41,997 nt of DNA, from positions 1-41,997 of the forward strand of contig ADNK01003537.1 of the NCBI GenBank assembly GCA_000320545.1, written 5' to 3'. Made by a program: the position numbers and the translations under genes. The notes beneath the pieces are model-generated. The model worked only from the letters and a program-made list of their open reading frames with translations, had not been told where the DNA came from and made no database searches. The stretch is from Bigelowiella natans CCMP2755 (taxonomy: Eukaryota; Cercozoa; Chlorarachniophyceae). Every line of letters begins with the position of its first letter. Positions within the stretch are counted from its first letter, which is position 1. Below are positions 13,086 to 22,271 of the stretch, one piece after another.

Positions 13086-13708
13086 AGCGTTATCTGTCGT
13101 AATTTTTAATTCTCATACGTCATAGAAACCTCCCTAGTATCGCTCAATCAAAACCACACTGAGTTTCTCTGGCCAGATAATGTGATTACAATGGGGTGTG
13201 GTACCAAAATAAGTTTTTCAGTTGTCAAGAGAATGTTATTTTAAATCGGCCAACAAGAAACGAGGCAGGGGGAAGTTACTCATCATCGTGGTATTGGTAA
13301 CGGCAACAAGTTTCCAATTTTGCTCATCAATAGAAATCTAGCCACACTGAGTGAATATCATTGTCGTAGATTTGGAATTTCATGCTTTCTTGCAATATTC
13401 TCATCTTTGCTGCCTTTATCATTTGATATGGATATTTCCTGTATGTAATTTAGCCGTCTTCTGGAAGATAGCTGTCGATTTAAAGTAGATGGTATTCAAA
13501 AGGACGACACGATTTACATGTTGTCGCGCATGTAGAAACTGTTACGTAGTAACTACTTGAGAAAACAGCGAATCATCCAAACTCCTGCTTGCTCCTCCTG
13601 ATCATCTATCCTCTCCTTAGATCTAGATCTAGTTTTTGAGTTTTTACACGAAAGAAGACTGGGCCAAAGACAACTTAATTTCCATCTACATCTACACAAG
13701 GAGGAAAA
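13086..13708. promoter_or_regulatory. divergent intergenic region between two host genes
   Basis: About 620 bp between two gene starts pointing away from each other, so both promoters should be here. I see no TATA box or other motif I would stake a call on. A CTAGATCTAGATCT palindrome-like run lies at about 13618-13632. Confidence 0.45.
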
Positions 13709-15280
13709 ATGTCAACAATAGCAGAGGAGGAGCCTGACCGTGAGTGATGCAAAAAAAAAAAAGAAGCTCAACCACAATCGATTAGCGAACTGATATAACA
13801 ATGTGGATGCAAAATTTGATATAATCAAATTAATTCACATAGACAGAGATACATTACGAAGATTTTTTTCTTTCTTTTTTGAAGAACCTACTTAAGGGAG
13901 AGAGACATTGATTAGTTCTGGGCAGTATGAAACATTTTGTTTGGGTTTGAGAATTCATTCTTGTTCAATTGTTAACAGTGAAGGATATATTGCTGGACGA
14001 GCAAATTCGAAGATCACGGATGAGCACCTTCGATATCATACTTATTGTTGTGACGACTGTAATTGTGAGTAACTTTTCCCCGTTAGTTCTTTCATTAACT
14101 ATTGTACTAACTAAAGCATATCATGGTGTTGAGGCTTCGCATTTATATTTGTATTTGTTGATATGTGCTACTCCTCATCCTTCGCATGTTAGTTTCCATT
14201 TATTGATATCATACTTATCATTCTACATAGATGTATGGGCGCATTATGTGTGATCTATACCTTGCGGGACTTTACGCAGCTGGCATAAGTTCTGACCAAA
14301 TCCGTGACGAGTTTGAAGTAGTACCAAAATCTAACCGTTCTACTTACTTCCTCCACCTTCAAACGCCGCACAAACTGCTAAGTCTTTTGCGATTATTCAT
14401 ATAACATGGCATTCATGAGAAAGCTGACGACATTAAGTAATTTATAAAGAATAACAATCATTACGATAGATAATAGGATATATATAACGTAGGCGGCAAG
14501 AGATTCGTTTGGAACATTCATTATCTTGTTGTTTCCTGGAATTTTCAATATGGTCAACTCTTTATACCTACGCACACCTGAAGAATATGCAGAAGAATTT
14601 AGGGTAAATCTACTCCAATAATTATATATTAAAGGCTGCACACTTAATGAAGTAGCTATTAGCATCATAAGGCCTGACGTGTGTTCCTGCTGTCATGGTT
14701 TGTGCGTGCGTGCGTGCGTGCGTGCGTGTGCGTGTGTGTTAGAAACTGGTTGCGGACAACAGCTTGTACGAGATTCCCATCCACATCCCTGATGACTTCA
14801 CTTACGTTGAGTGCACTCGTTTTCAAAGGATATGCTGCTGTGGAATAAAATGTGTACGTAAACGATGTGATGATTATCATCTGCTTATAATATATCATCT
14901 ACTTCTAATAATCGTTATGAAACACCATTGAAGACGATGATGTACTACAATGCAATGATACTATTTTTGCATGTCGTAGACATCACTCATGTTGGCTCGT
15001 CTTTAGTACAATCTCATTTCCATTTTTCTGTGCTCCCGTATTTACCTGAATAGTGTTGCTGTGAATAACACGATTGTTATGATGTGGTAACTTTAGTGTG
15101 AGGCATTGGGTGACAAAATTGCACTGCAAGTAATGAACTTGCTACAGATCCGAGGTGCATATGACATGCTCGTGTCAATTTTCAAACTCCAGAGAGTAAC
15201 AGGAGCATGGAGAAACGCTGTGGTACTATTTTAAATAACAAATAGTAGCAAAGTTGTTTTTGTGCGGGTAGTTTCTAGTG

Positions 15281-15316
<36 letters not shown>

Positions 15317-16549
15317 TAGTAGCAGCAGCAGCAGCAGTGGTGATAGTAGTAGAAAAAGAAGAACAAGTAGTGGTAACACTAATAAGGGTTCGTTTATGCT
15401 AAAGAGTGTTTGCTCAAGCACACCCATCACAATGATCAATAGCAAACAAAGCATACGTGCACTCATTGTTTTGAATAACTAGCTACCTCACCTTCGTTTG
15501 GAGCTTTCAATATATTTTTCCTCCTTTTCCGATTGTGATCTACATGCATGTAACTATTTTCATAATTGAAATGTTGTAGTAATTGCCAACGAATTAGTTG
15601 TAAAGCAAATGTCACCTCATCCATCTTTCTTCCAAACCCCCCCCCTTCTCCTCCTCCTCGATTTTGCTCTTTATATTTGTACCATTAAGATGTTTTCGGT
15701 TGCTACTCACGCAGTCCCTCAAGTCTTCCTTCAGTGCTTTCTCTTCTACTTCAAGTTGTCATTTATTGAGACGCACTTTTCTCTGATGCAACATTATCGT
15801 ACATTTTGAATGAATGAAACCACAGAAAAACAAGCACCATAAATTGATATCAAAACAATGTACCATGAATTGTTGTTCATATTTTGATAACAATGACAAC
15901 CATGGCAGCACATCTACGGAAGAGGATGAGTTAATTGGCTATAGTTTGGCCCTGTGGTATGCTCAGTTAGGTATGTATTGCAACTGACTTGTTCTCAGCA
16001 GATGTCCTCCCAACGAAATGATGATGATGCAAGAATGAATGGATCCACACACAGGTTCGATAATCCTAAACGGCATCGGAATTGTCCTTGCTCCGAACCA
16101 TAGCCCTGCATTCGACTACGCATATGCAATACCGGTAGGAGTAGTAGATGAGGAAGGATAGATGTTACAACTTGTCGTTATTATTTGTGTGATACTGACA
16201 CAATGGTGATAGATTTGACCTGACGACGAGATGACACCTCTTTCGTTAAACAACTGTTGTCATAGGGGATGAACGTTCATGAAGGCGATATTTCAATCAG
16301 CGAGAAGTAAGTAATCACGCATTTGCCGATCATAAGCATGGGAGTGCTGATACTGATGGTGGTGGAAACATTTTTATTTTGTCATGCCCGTTTGTTAGGC
16401 CTGTACATGATGGCGACCAAAAGTCATCGATGTCAAAAGGAGACAGCTTGATGATGGATGACGTTGATGGGAAAGACACTAAGCACGATACTAAGCACAG
16501 TTTTCGCAAGAAGTCGTCAAAAGGAAAGGTGAAGAGATCTATCTGTTGA
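13709..16549 (+). CDS. multi-exon host gene of unknown function, probable membrane protein
   Basis: Exon 1 is 13709-13739 (MSTIAEEEPD) with a GTGAGT donor. Exon 2 is 13979-14064 and ends in the hydrophobic stretch FDIILIVVTTVI. Exon 3 starts at 14231 (MYGRIMCDLYLAGLYAAG), with a likely donor near 14318. Exon 4 is 14493-14603 (AARDSFGTFIILLFPGIFNM, 37 codons), exon 5 is 14743-14853 (KLVADNSLYEIPIHIPDDFT, 37 codons), and exon 6 starts at 15097 (CEALGDKIALQVMNLLQIRG). Later exons are near 15880-15960 (EEDELIGYSLALWYAQL), 16055-16136 (GSIILNGIGIVLAPNHSP), 16264-16307 and 16400-16549. The last is a Lys/Ser/Asp-rich tail ending KVKRSIC and TGA at 16547-16549. Exons 1, 2, 4, 5 and the last four join in frame at canonical GT-AG sites. 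Two hydrophobic segments suggest membrane association. I do not recognise a family. Exons between 15230 and 15870 are unresolved. Confidence 0.65.
14703..14731. repeat. (TGCG)n microsatellite
   Basis: Tandem TGCG units just before the acceptor of exon 5 of the unknown plus-strand host gene. Confidence 0.9.
15281..15335. repeat. (TAG)n / (CAG)n trinucleotide repeat
   Basis: About 35 nt of GTA/TAG units followed by AGC units, intronic in the plus-strand host gene. Confidence 0.9.
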
Positions 16550-17480
16550 TGATCATGGTGTGGACATGATTTGTGCTCTTTGTACATTTTGAGAGAATGC
16601 AATGTTGCCGATCCAAAATAGAGGCAGAAATCAATTTGGTAAATGATGGCACGTGTAGGTGGAATCCTCCTTGCCAGACATCAAAGAATGATACTCGCAG
16701 CACAAAGACGCAGTCATTTCAAAGCGGAACTGGAAGTTTGGCATAAGCGTAGGGAATGGCAATGTGGAATTGATGGTGCATCTTGCGGTGCGATCAGTGC
16801 GTACACGCAGCACGCAGCACGCACAGGGAACACTAGTCCCAAAATGCATTGTCATAGAGGCTTTTTTGGCATCAAGTCAATGCTCAATCATTTTGGAGTC
16901 ATCATGTGCATTTTTAGCATGACTAGCAGATGCCTGAAAAATGTTTTTTAGCTTTGGAAACCTGATCAAAACCATTTTCACCGTGATGCGAAGCTTCTAG
17001 GATGAGATTCAGAACGAAGCTTTCGGCTCAGAATGTTAGCATGAAAAAATTTAAAATTTCATTGTTCTGACATGGCAAGGTGACAAAGAGCGTTGCTGCG
17101 CGCGCGTGACGGCGTCCTGTACGTGATGGAGACTGTACAGACTGCACGCATTTATCTACTAGATCTAGCTGCACGGACACAAGTCGACTGAATCTACCGG
17201 TTGTTGTCATGTAGCATGCACACATCAAAACTGATAAGAGAAATAGCACTTTTTTATGCACCAACACGCTGCTGCAATAATGGCCGGTAGCCATACATGC
17301 CGACTGAACACAATGTTCAATGTGTGCATGGGGTGAGCTTCATCGAGGCACGCTCCGATGCATCATGCATCGAGCTAGCGAGGTGCATCGCAGCATCGTA
17401 GCAGTGTGGTCACCTTGTGGTGATATGACAACCCCGTTTAATGAAGTCAGCATGGTGTGTGATGTATAAGTAATAATAAT
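16550..17480. other. non-coding host flank next to the viral element
   Basis: No gene I can support. A 102-codon plus-strand frame at 16643 has a helical, basic first half but no family resemblance. Composition matches the tgca-rich host spacers at 1-1250 and 6.4-8.1 kb. Confidence 0.5.
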
Positions 17481-17810
17481 AATAATTATTATAACCGCCA
17501 ATGGCGGTATCTGCGATGTGGGCAGAGCCCACCTGCTCGCAAAGCGATGCGACAGCATTATGCGACTGTATCATTATGCTGTATCATATTACCTTATTAT
17601 ACTTATGTTTCCCAGGGGGTGTTTTCCGGGGGCGGGGGTTATATATATAAAGTATGTAAGTATTTTAATATATATATATATATATATTAAAAAGTTTGGT
17701 TTTTAAAATGCCCCATAAGCCCTCATTAGTTATAAAATGAATGAGGTTAGAAAAAAACACTAATTAAAGTGGGGGTCTGAAAAAAAATGAAGAAGCATAC
17801 GATGTCATTA
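17481..17810. other. probable host/virus transition with small hairpins
   Basis: Composition changes here from host-like to AT-rich. The stretch holds an AAT run, a perfect hairpin ACCGCC-aat-GGCGGT (17493-17507), a perfect hairpin GTGGGC-aga-GCCCAC (17518-17532), G-rich blocks at about 17615-17637 and an AT run at about 17668-17690. Words of the viral minisatellite (cgaagcgat/atgcgact type) already occur at 17539-17575. No target-site duplication can be tested without the right end. Confidence 0.45.
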
Positions 17811-17960
17811 TATGCGATGTGCTATGCCGTGCGAAGCGATATGCCGTGCTATGTATGTATGTATGTTGCGAAGCGATATGCCGTGCTATGTGCCGTGCCG
17901 TGCGAAGCGATTTGCGGTGCTATGTGCCGTGCTATGCGACTGCTGACTAATATGCGACTG
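17811..17960. repeat. minisatellite array, copy 1 of 3
   Basis: Degenerate tandem units built from TGCCGTGCTATG and GCGAAGCGATATG, closing with ATGCGACTG. Related arrays lie at 18661-18813 and 33064-33302. Confidence 0.8.
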
Positions 17961-18001
17961 GTTTGATAGCATTGTGTTGTGAGATGCTCATACGAAAAAC
18001 T

Positions 18002-18011
18002 TGTTTAAAGA
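18002..18011 (+). promoter_or_regulatory. early-type motif TGTTTAAAGA
   Basis: Ends 23 nt before the ATG at 18035. It shares the TTTAAAGA core and spacing with six other viral genes and is the reason for choosing that start. Confidence 0.6.
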
Positions 18012-18034
18012 AATGTGTTATATGTAAGTTAGTT

Positions 18035-18652
18035 ATGAACAAATCTAACGAATTGGTGAAAAAATTATTAATTCTTTCTAAATCTAATGACATTGAGAAT
18101 GCTATTGAAGAATGGAAATCTCTGAAAAGTTGTGCGATAGGTAAGCATAAAAAATGTATGATTTCTTGTCAACGATATTGTAGAAGTTTCATAAATTTAG
18201 AAACTTGTAATGTCATATATCTCAAAAACAAATATAGTGAATTAAGTGAATATAAAAATGTTGATGTGGAAGCATCTGCCAACTTTTCAACGAACGAAAA
18301 ACTCTTTTCATATGGTCTTTACAATTACCTAAATGAAAAAAAACGAGTTTTACAACAATTAAACAAAACAAAATATTCGCACAGTTTAAGTCTCAAATTA
18401 AGAGCTAAAAAATCAATCAGTTTCCACGATTTTTTTGAAATTTACAAAAATAAATTAGGCTTTGAAGGATTAATCAAGTTGTTTTTGAAAATTAAAAAAA
18501 TGAGAAAAGTCAAAAACATTTCTAAAAGACACAAAGAATTATTTGATTTCTGTTATGATTTGTTAAAAAGAAAATACAAAAACAAATATTCCATTTATCT
18601 ATCATACAATTATCCAGAAAAAATAACACAACTAAAAAAGAATGTCGTTTGA
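18035..18652 (+). CDS. unknown AT-rich viral-arm protein (205 aa)
   Basis: A Lys/Asn-rich protein beginning MNKSNELVKKLLILSKSNDI. The frame is open further upstream (to 17963), but the ATG at 18035 is preferred because the TTTAAAGA-type motif then sits at the spacing seen for the other early genes. The protein has Cys/His residues early on (CAIGKHKKC...C...YC), then a helical, basic C-terminal half. No family recognised; it could be a small nucleic-acid-binding protein, but that is a guess. It is enclosed by two arrays of the same minisatellite and reads rightwards, away from the host junction. Confidence 0.6.
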   Translation: MNKSNELVKKLLILSKSNDIENAIEEWKSLKSCAIGKHKKCMISCQRYCRSFINLETCNVIYLKNKYSELSEYKNVDVEASANFSTNEKLFSYGLYNYLNEKKRVLQQLNKTKYSHSLSLKLRAKKSISFHDFFEIYKNKLGFEGLIKLFLKIKKMRKVKNISKRHKELFDFCYDLLKRKYKNKYSIYLSYNYPEKITQLKKNVV

Positions 18653-18660
18653 AAAACAGT

Positions 18661-18813
18661 CACATATGCCGTGCCGAAGCAATATGCTGATAAATATGCG
18701 ACTGCTATTACGAAGCGATATGCGACTGCTATATGCGACTGCTATTACGAAGCGATATATCGTGCTAATACACTGCCATTACAAAGCAATATACTAATAG
18801 ATATGCGACTGCT
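18661..18813. repeat. minisatellite array, copy 2 of 3
   Basis: Units of ATGCGACTGCTAT and TACGAAGCGATAT type, degenerate, directly downstream of the 205-aa gene. Same family as 17811-17960. Confidence 0.8.
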
Positions 18814-18887
18814 ACAACATACATGCTTAACAATATAAGCTATTAGCAAAAGGATTCCAGTTTTACAAAACATCCAACTATGATTTC

Positions 18888-18897
18888 TATTTAAAGA
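18888..18897 (+). promoter_or_regulatory. early-type motif TATTTAAAGA
   Basis: Exact match to the early consensus, 22 nt before the ATG at 18920. Confidence 0.65.
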
Positions 18898-18919
18898 ATT
18901 GTCTCACTATAAGATTAAT

Positions 18920-19117
18920 ATGAGTAATATTAATCAAGTAAATAAAAGTAGCACAGCAGATAAAATCTATGATGTTGACTATAAACTTAGTGAAATCGTC
19001 CTCGTAATAGATGAACTAAAAGCCGAACTGAATCCTGAATTCTATCGCAAACTGAGAGATAAACTGATGGAAGTCCACATTTGTCTAATGAGCGAAGTTG
19101 TAGATGGCTATAAATAA
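18920..19117 (+). CDS. small unknown viral protein (65 aa)
   Basis: Begins MSNINQVNKSSTADKIYDVD and is largely helical (LSEIVLVIDELKAEL...). An in-frame ATG exists at 18899, but it lies only one base past the early motif, so the second ATG is chosen. No family recognised. It converges on the kelch gene, whose stop is at 19162. Confidence 0.55.
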   Translation: MSNINQVNKSSTADKIYDVDYKLSEIVLVIDELKAELNPEFYRKLRDKLMEVHICLMSEVVDGYK

Positions 19118-19161
19118 CCATATTTGCTCCAGACTGGACCCGATGTGTGTGCGGAAGCAGT

Positions 19162-20553
19162 CTACATAGCGATGCGAAGATACTCCCCAGATTTGAGACG
19201 ATTACTACCATCACTCCCACCAACAGCAAACAGTTTGCCATCCCCAACAGCCACACCCAACCCACTCCTCACAGTATCCATATCAGGCAGTTTCTTCCAC
19301 CCCGCACCCACATTCTTCAAATCCAGATACTCCCCAGATTTGAGACCCCACCCACCATCATACCCACCAACAGCAAACAGTTTGCCATCCCCAACGGCCA
19401 CACCCAAACCACTCCTCTTAGTATTCATCTCAGGGATTTTCGTCCACCCCTTCATCTCCAGTAATTTTCGTTGTCGCTCTGCTTTTTTCCTCCTTCTTTC
19501 TGCTTCTTCTTTCTTCCTTCTTTCCGCTTCTGCTTTCTTCCTATTTTCTGCCTCAATGTGCGGTCGAATATCCACCGATTTGTCCACTGTGAGGTCGTCC
19601 AGTCTCTCGACGATGTAGGCACTCACCAGCATCTCAGCTTTATGCTTTCCTTTTTTCATCCTGCCTAGCAATCGCTTCCTTTTGAGTTCCTCAGCGATTA
19701 GATTGTGCTTTCTTCCTTCGTCGTTGATGTCTGCCTCCTCATATTCATTTCTGAGTCGTGTGATTTCTTCAGTGGTCTTGTTATACAGAGTTTGAATAGA
19801 ATCCGACAACTGAATTTCCGCTTGGGCGACCGCAGTTATAGTTGCTTTGTCCCCACACTTTCGCAAGGAGGAAAGACTGTGCCCTGTGAAGGATACCCCT
19901 TCCACTATGACACTTTCATCGCTCAACTGAGACACAACTGATATTTTCCCATCGTTGAATTTGTATTTCAGCACAAATTTTGTGTCATTATGCTTGAAAA
20001 CATACTGCTCCGTCGTAAGTTTGTAATCGACTTTCAAACTCTTCTGACCATTCACAATTTCCCGAGCATCCCTTAATTTGCTACAAACTTTCCTTCCTTC
20101 CAACATGTCGGTAATTTCCTTGATTTTCTTGCGATGTTTTCCCAAAATGTCTCGCTGGGTCATAATTTCACGGATTGTGTCTCGCTCCTCGCACTCACCA
20201 TCCAACCCTTCGTCATCCTCTCCTTCATCGCTTTCTCCACCTTCAATTTCATTCTCCAGTTTCCTCAATTGAGTCTCACATTTGGACATATCTTCCTCTC
20301 GCTTCTTCAACTCGTGTTTCAAATTTTCTTTCCAACACTTCAGATGATTTTCTAGTTGCTTCACTTTCTCGCTCACAATCTTGTCTTTGTTGCTCGTTTG
20401 ATTCCCAGAAACAAAGAAAGTCGCAGTGGATCCACGGCTTGTCGAATTTTCGGGGCCACCAATGCCTGAAGCATTCGACACTTTCTTTCGCCTCTTGTTT
20501 TGTCTGTAGCTCACTTTCCAATCATCTTTTCCCAAGAATTGTGACACAGACAT
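19162..20553 (-). CDS. coiled-coil protein with two C-terminal kelch motifs (463 aa), probably 3'-truncated
   Basis: Residues 1-60 are low complexity and basic. About 60-160 and 255-375 are charged coiled coils (repeated AEAERRKKEEAERRRKKAER type). The C-terminus holds two near-identical kelch motifs (SGLGVAVGDGKLFAVGG), about residues 370-460. A kelch beta-propeller needs four to seven blades, so two cannot close one. The second motif breaks off at SGEYL and ends within nine codons, where the DNA (gcgatgcgaag on the plus strand) resembles the viral minisatellite. The gene is visibly more GC-rich than its viral neighbours and lacks either viral promoter motif, so it looks host-derived. It may have been captured by the virus or inserted into it later. 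Function unknown. Confidence 0.65.
   Translation of the reverse strand: MSVSQFLGKDDWKVSYRQNKRRKKVSNASGIGGPENSTSRGSTATFFVSGNQTSNKDKIVSEKVKQLENHLKCWKENLKHELKKREEDMSKCETQLRKLENEIEGGESDEGEDDEGLDGECEERDTIREIMTQRDILGKHRKKIKEITDMLEGRKVCSKLRDAREIVNGQKSLKVDYKLTTEQYVFKHNDTKFVLKYKFNDGKISVVSQLSDESVIVEGVSFTGHSLSSLRKCGDKATITAVAQAEIQLSDSIQTLYNKTTEEITRLRNEYEEADINDEGRKHNLIAEELKRKRLLGRMKKGKHKAEMLVSAYIVERLDDLTVDKSVDIRPHIEAENRKKAEAERRKKEEAERRRKKAERQRKLLEMKGWTKIPEMNTKRSGLGVAVGDGKLFAVGGYDGGWGLKSGEYLDLKNVGAGWKKLPDMDTVRSGLGVAVGDGKLFAVGGSDGSNRLKSGEYLRIAM
19182..19463. repeat. tandem kelch-unit DNA repeat
   Basis: Two direct copies of about 140 bp (about 19182-19325 and 19326-19463), nearly identical over the blocks encoding SGLGVAVGDGKLFAVGG. 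This suggests recent internal duplication within the kelch gene. Confidence 0.8.
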
Positions 20554-20670
20554 TGTCCTTCCTGATGCTTGATGTCACCAGTCTACACACAGACACAACC
20601 TTCTCTGGTCCTGATTTAGTCACAGGTGTGGAGAGTCTCCAGAGTCTGTTTTCCAAAAAATACATCCAAC

Positions 20671-21753
20671 TTAATTCACGAAAAATCCCCTATCAACTTG
20701 CTTTCTTTTTCGCTTACTTGTCCGTATTTCAACAGGTTCATCGGTCCACCTCTCCCTTGGTTTCGGTGTTTTTTTCTCAATTGCTTTTTTCACTATTTCG
20801 TTTTCAGCAGGTTTCAGTTGATTCTTGCTGAAAGTTTTGTCTAAAACACCTTCCAAAATATATCTTACTGGTCGGTCAGGTAATAATAATATGTTTTCAA
20901 TTTTGTGCGGTTTCAACGAATATCTTATGTCGCCCTCCCTGAAATTGCCTATTTGTTTCTCTCCTTTGAAATTCACAGGATAATCCAATTTGTATCTCAC
21001 CTTCCTACCGACCTCGTATAAATCACAATCGCCTCCCTCCTTACAAGGAACTTCTCCTGTCTGCTTCAACTTCTTCACCTTAGCATTCTCGTTCAACTTC
21101 TTCAATATGTCAGGTAATAACTTTAACCACTGCTTACTTACTTTGTCGTTCTCTAATTCTTTCACCAACTGAGTTTTAATAATAATACTGCCGATACTCT
21201 TATTTCGTGCTTCAACATTTGCTTGTTGACTATGTCTCGCAATACCTGCTCTTCTTAAATATATACCTTTCTCTCTCAAATACCCATCTAATCCTTTTTT
21301 AAACTCACTACCAGCATCTACCTGAAGGATTTTCGGCGGTTTTAATACCTTGTTCTCGTAATATATCTTGTCTATCGCTTTTCTTACCGCTTCAGCAGTT
21401 CTGTATCGTAGAGGTATAGCATCAGTTTGTTTAGTATAATTATCTACTGCTACTAATAAATATCTAAACCCACTATCATTAGGTAGATACAACAAGTCCA
21501 TCTGTCCTCGTTTACCTGGATACCCATAGGCATCGTTGTGGGTTGCTTTTACTTCAGGGTCTTGCTTTTTCTCCCTGGTCAGTTCATCTACTAAATCCTT
21601 ACTCTTCTTGCCGATTAAACTTCCCAGTATGGTTGGTTTCTTCTTTCGTTTGACTATCTTTTTCACTATTTTCTTTTTAGGCATTTCAGTTTCAGTATCA
21701 GTGTCATCATCATCACTACTGCTTTCACTACTATAAGGTTCTTTCTCGTCCAT
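20671..21753 (-). CDS. retroviral-type (rve, DD35E) integrase
   Basis: 360-aa transposase-like integrase of the Polinton/mavirus kind, which would join viral DNA ends to host DNA. An acidic then basic N-terminus (residues 1-60, NLS-like KKKIVKKIVKRKKK) precedes the catalytic core. There D86 (GQMDLLYLP), D146 (LQVDAGSEF) and E181 (QANVEARNKS) are all present, and the D146-E181 spacing is 35 residues, as in DD35E enzymes. A C-terminal SH3-like part (YEVGRKVRYKL, about 255-330) and a Lys/Arg-rich tail follow. No N-terminal HHCC zinc finger is visible. The frame is intact, so it may be functional. It lies outside the 33-bp inverted repeat that brackets the core genes, and reads toward the kelch gene. 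Confidence 0.93.
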   Translation of the reverse strand: MDEKEPYSSESSSDDDDTDTETEMPKKKIVKKIVKRKKKPTILGSLIGKKSKDLVDELTREKKQDPEVKATHNDAYGYPGKRGQMDLLYLPNDSGFRYLLVAVDNYTKQTDAIPLRYRTAEAVRKAIDKIYYENKVLKPPKILQVDAGSEFKKGLDGYLREKGIYLRRAGIARHSQQANVEARNKSIGSIIIKTQLVKELENDKVSKQWLKLLPDILKKLNENAKVKKLKQTGEVPCKEGGDCDLYEVGRKVRYKLDYPVNFKGEKQIGNFREGDIRYSLKPHKIENILLLPDRPVRYILEGVLDKTFSKNQLKPAENEIVKKAIEKKTPKPRERWTDEPVEIRTSKRKRKQVDRGFFVN

Positions 21754-21795
21754 ATATACATAATGTGAGATATAAAATATATGTAGTTTATTTTA

Positions 21796-21990
21796 ATGGA
21801 TAAAGAAATAGAACGAATGCTCATACACAAGGGATTAACCAAAGGAATAATAAGTATGATAGATGAATACCTATATCAAAGTTATTTAGTGTGTTTAACT
21901 CACAATTTCCGCAGACTTAACAATAGTCCTAAACTTAAGTTCATCAACAAATTAAATTTTAAAAAAAAAATATGTAAATTAATAATATAG
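21796..21990 (+). CDS. small ORF of unknown function (64 aa)
   Basis: Begins MDKEIERMLIHKGLTKGIIS and is divergent from the integrase. Its codon usage is like that of the viral genes and its C-terminus is Lys/Ile rich. No family and neither promoter motif recognised, so it may be chance in AT-rich DNA. Confidence 0.4.
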   Translation: MDKEIERMLIHKGLTKGIISMIDEYLYQSYLVCLTHNFRRLNNSPKLKFINKLNFKKKICKLII

Positions 21991-21994
21991 GAAT

Positions 21995-22171
21995 ATGATA
22001 AAGTTAATATATGAATTAATCGTAAATTTACTGCCTGACAATTTTACAACATACAGGAATGATGATGCTGTTGTGGTTTATGACAGGTCAGTGTGGAAGA
22101 TGGAAAGCAGGGACGATGCTATCTTATTGATTAAGAAGAATATATGTAATATGTCAATAATAAATTGTTAA
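21995..22171 (+). CDS. small ORF of unknown function (58 aa)
   Basis: Begins MIKLIYELIVNLLPDNFTTY and contains the plausible stretch DDAVVVYDRSVWKMESRDDA. It follows the previous small ORF by four bases, and its stop touches the left 33-bp inverted repeat. No family recognised; the non-random acidic/aromatic pattern favours a real gene, possibly co-transcribed with the one before. Confidence 0.45.
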   Translation: MIKLIYELIVNLLPDNFTTYRNDDAVVVYDRSVWKMESRDDAILLIKKNICNMSIINC

Positions 22172-22203
22172 TATATATTTATTCCAGATTTCATTTTCAA
22201 CAC
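22171..22203 (+). repeat. 33-bp inverted repeat, left copy
   Basis: Contains TTTATTCCAGATTTCATTTT. A perfect reverse complement lies at 40996-41028. The two copies bracket 18.86 kb of the viral core. Confidence 0.9.
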
Positions 22204-22228
22204 ATTCAACCCTCTTGAAGGTGTTGAA
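22196..22228. terminator. hairpin, possible transcript-end signal
   Basis: The stem TTCAACACATTCAA pairs with TTGAAGGTGTTGAA (13 of 14) around loop CCCTC. It overlaps the left inverted repeat and lies downstream of the 58-aa ORF. Giant viruses of the mimivirus type use 3' hairpins as polyadenylation signals; the same role here is inference. Confidence 0.5.
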
Positions 22229-22271
22229 ACACAATATTAAATTAAATATAAAAATATATAGTATAATATAT

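Noticed and set aside
16643-16951. 102-codon plus-strand frame beginning MMARVGGILLARHQR
   Set aside because: First half is plausible helix, but there is no family, no splice partner and the second half is random; left as non-coding.
17811-17960. Possible CRISPR array
   Set aside because: Units are degenerate and contiguous, with no equal-length unique spacers, in a eukaryotic/viral setting.
20175-20831. 218-codon plus-strand frame across the kelch/integrase gap
   Set aside because: Mostly antisense to the kelch gene and the integrase C-terminus; no motif.
22215-22271. Earlier ATG for the RNR small subunit
   Set aside because: Adds 19 AT-rich residues with no family counterpart; the ATG at 22272 has the usual tatatATG context.
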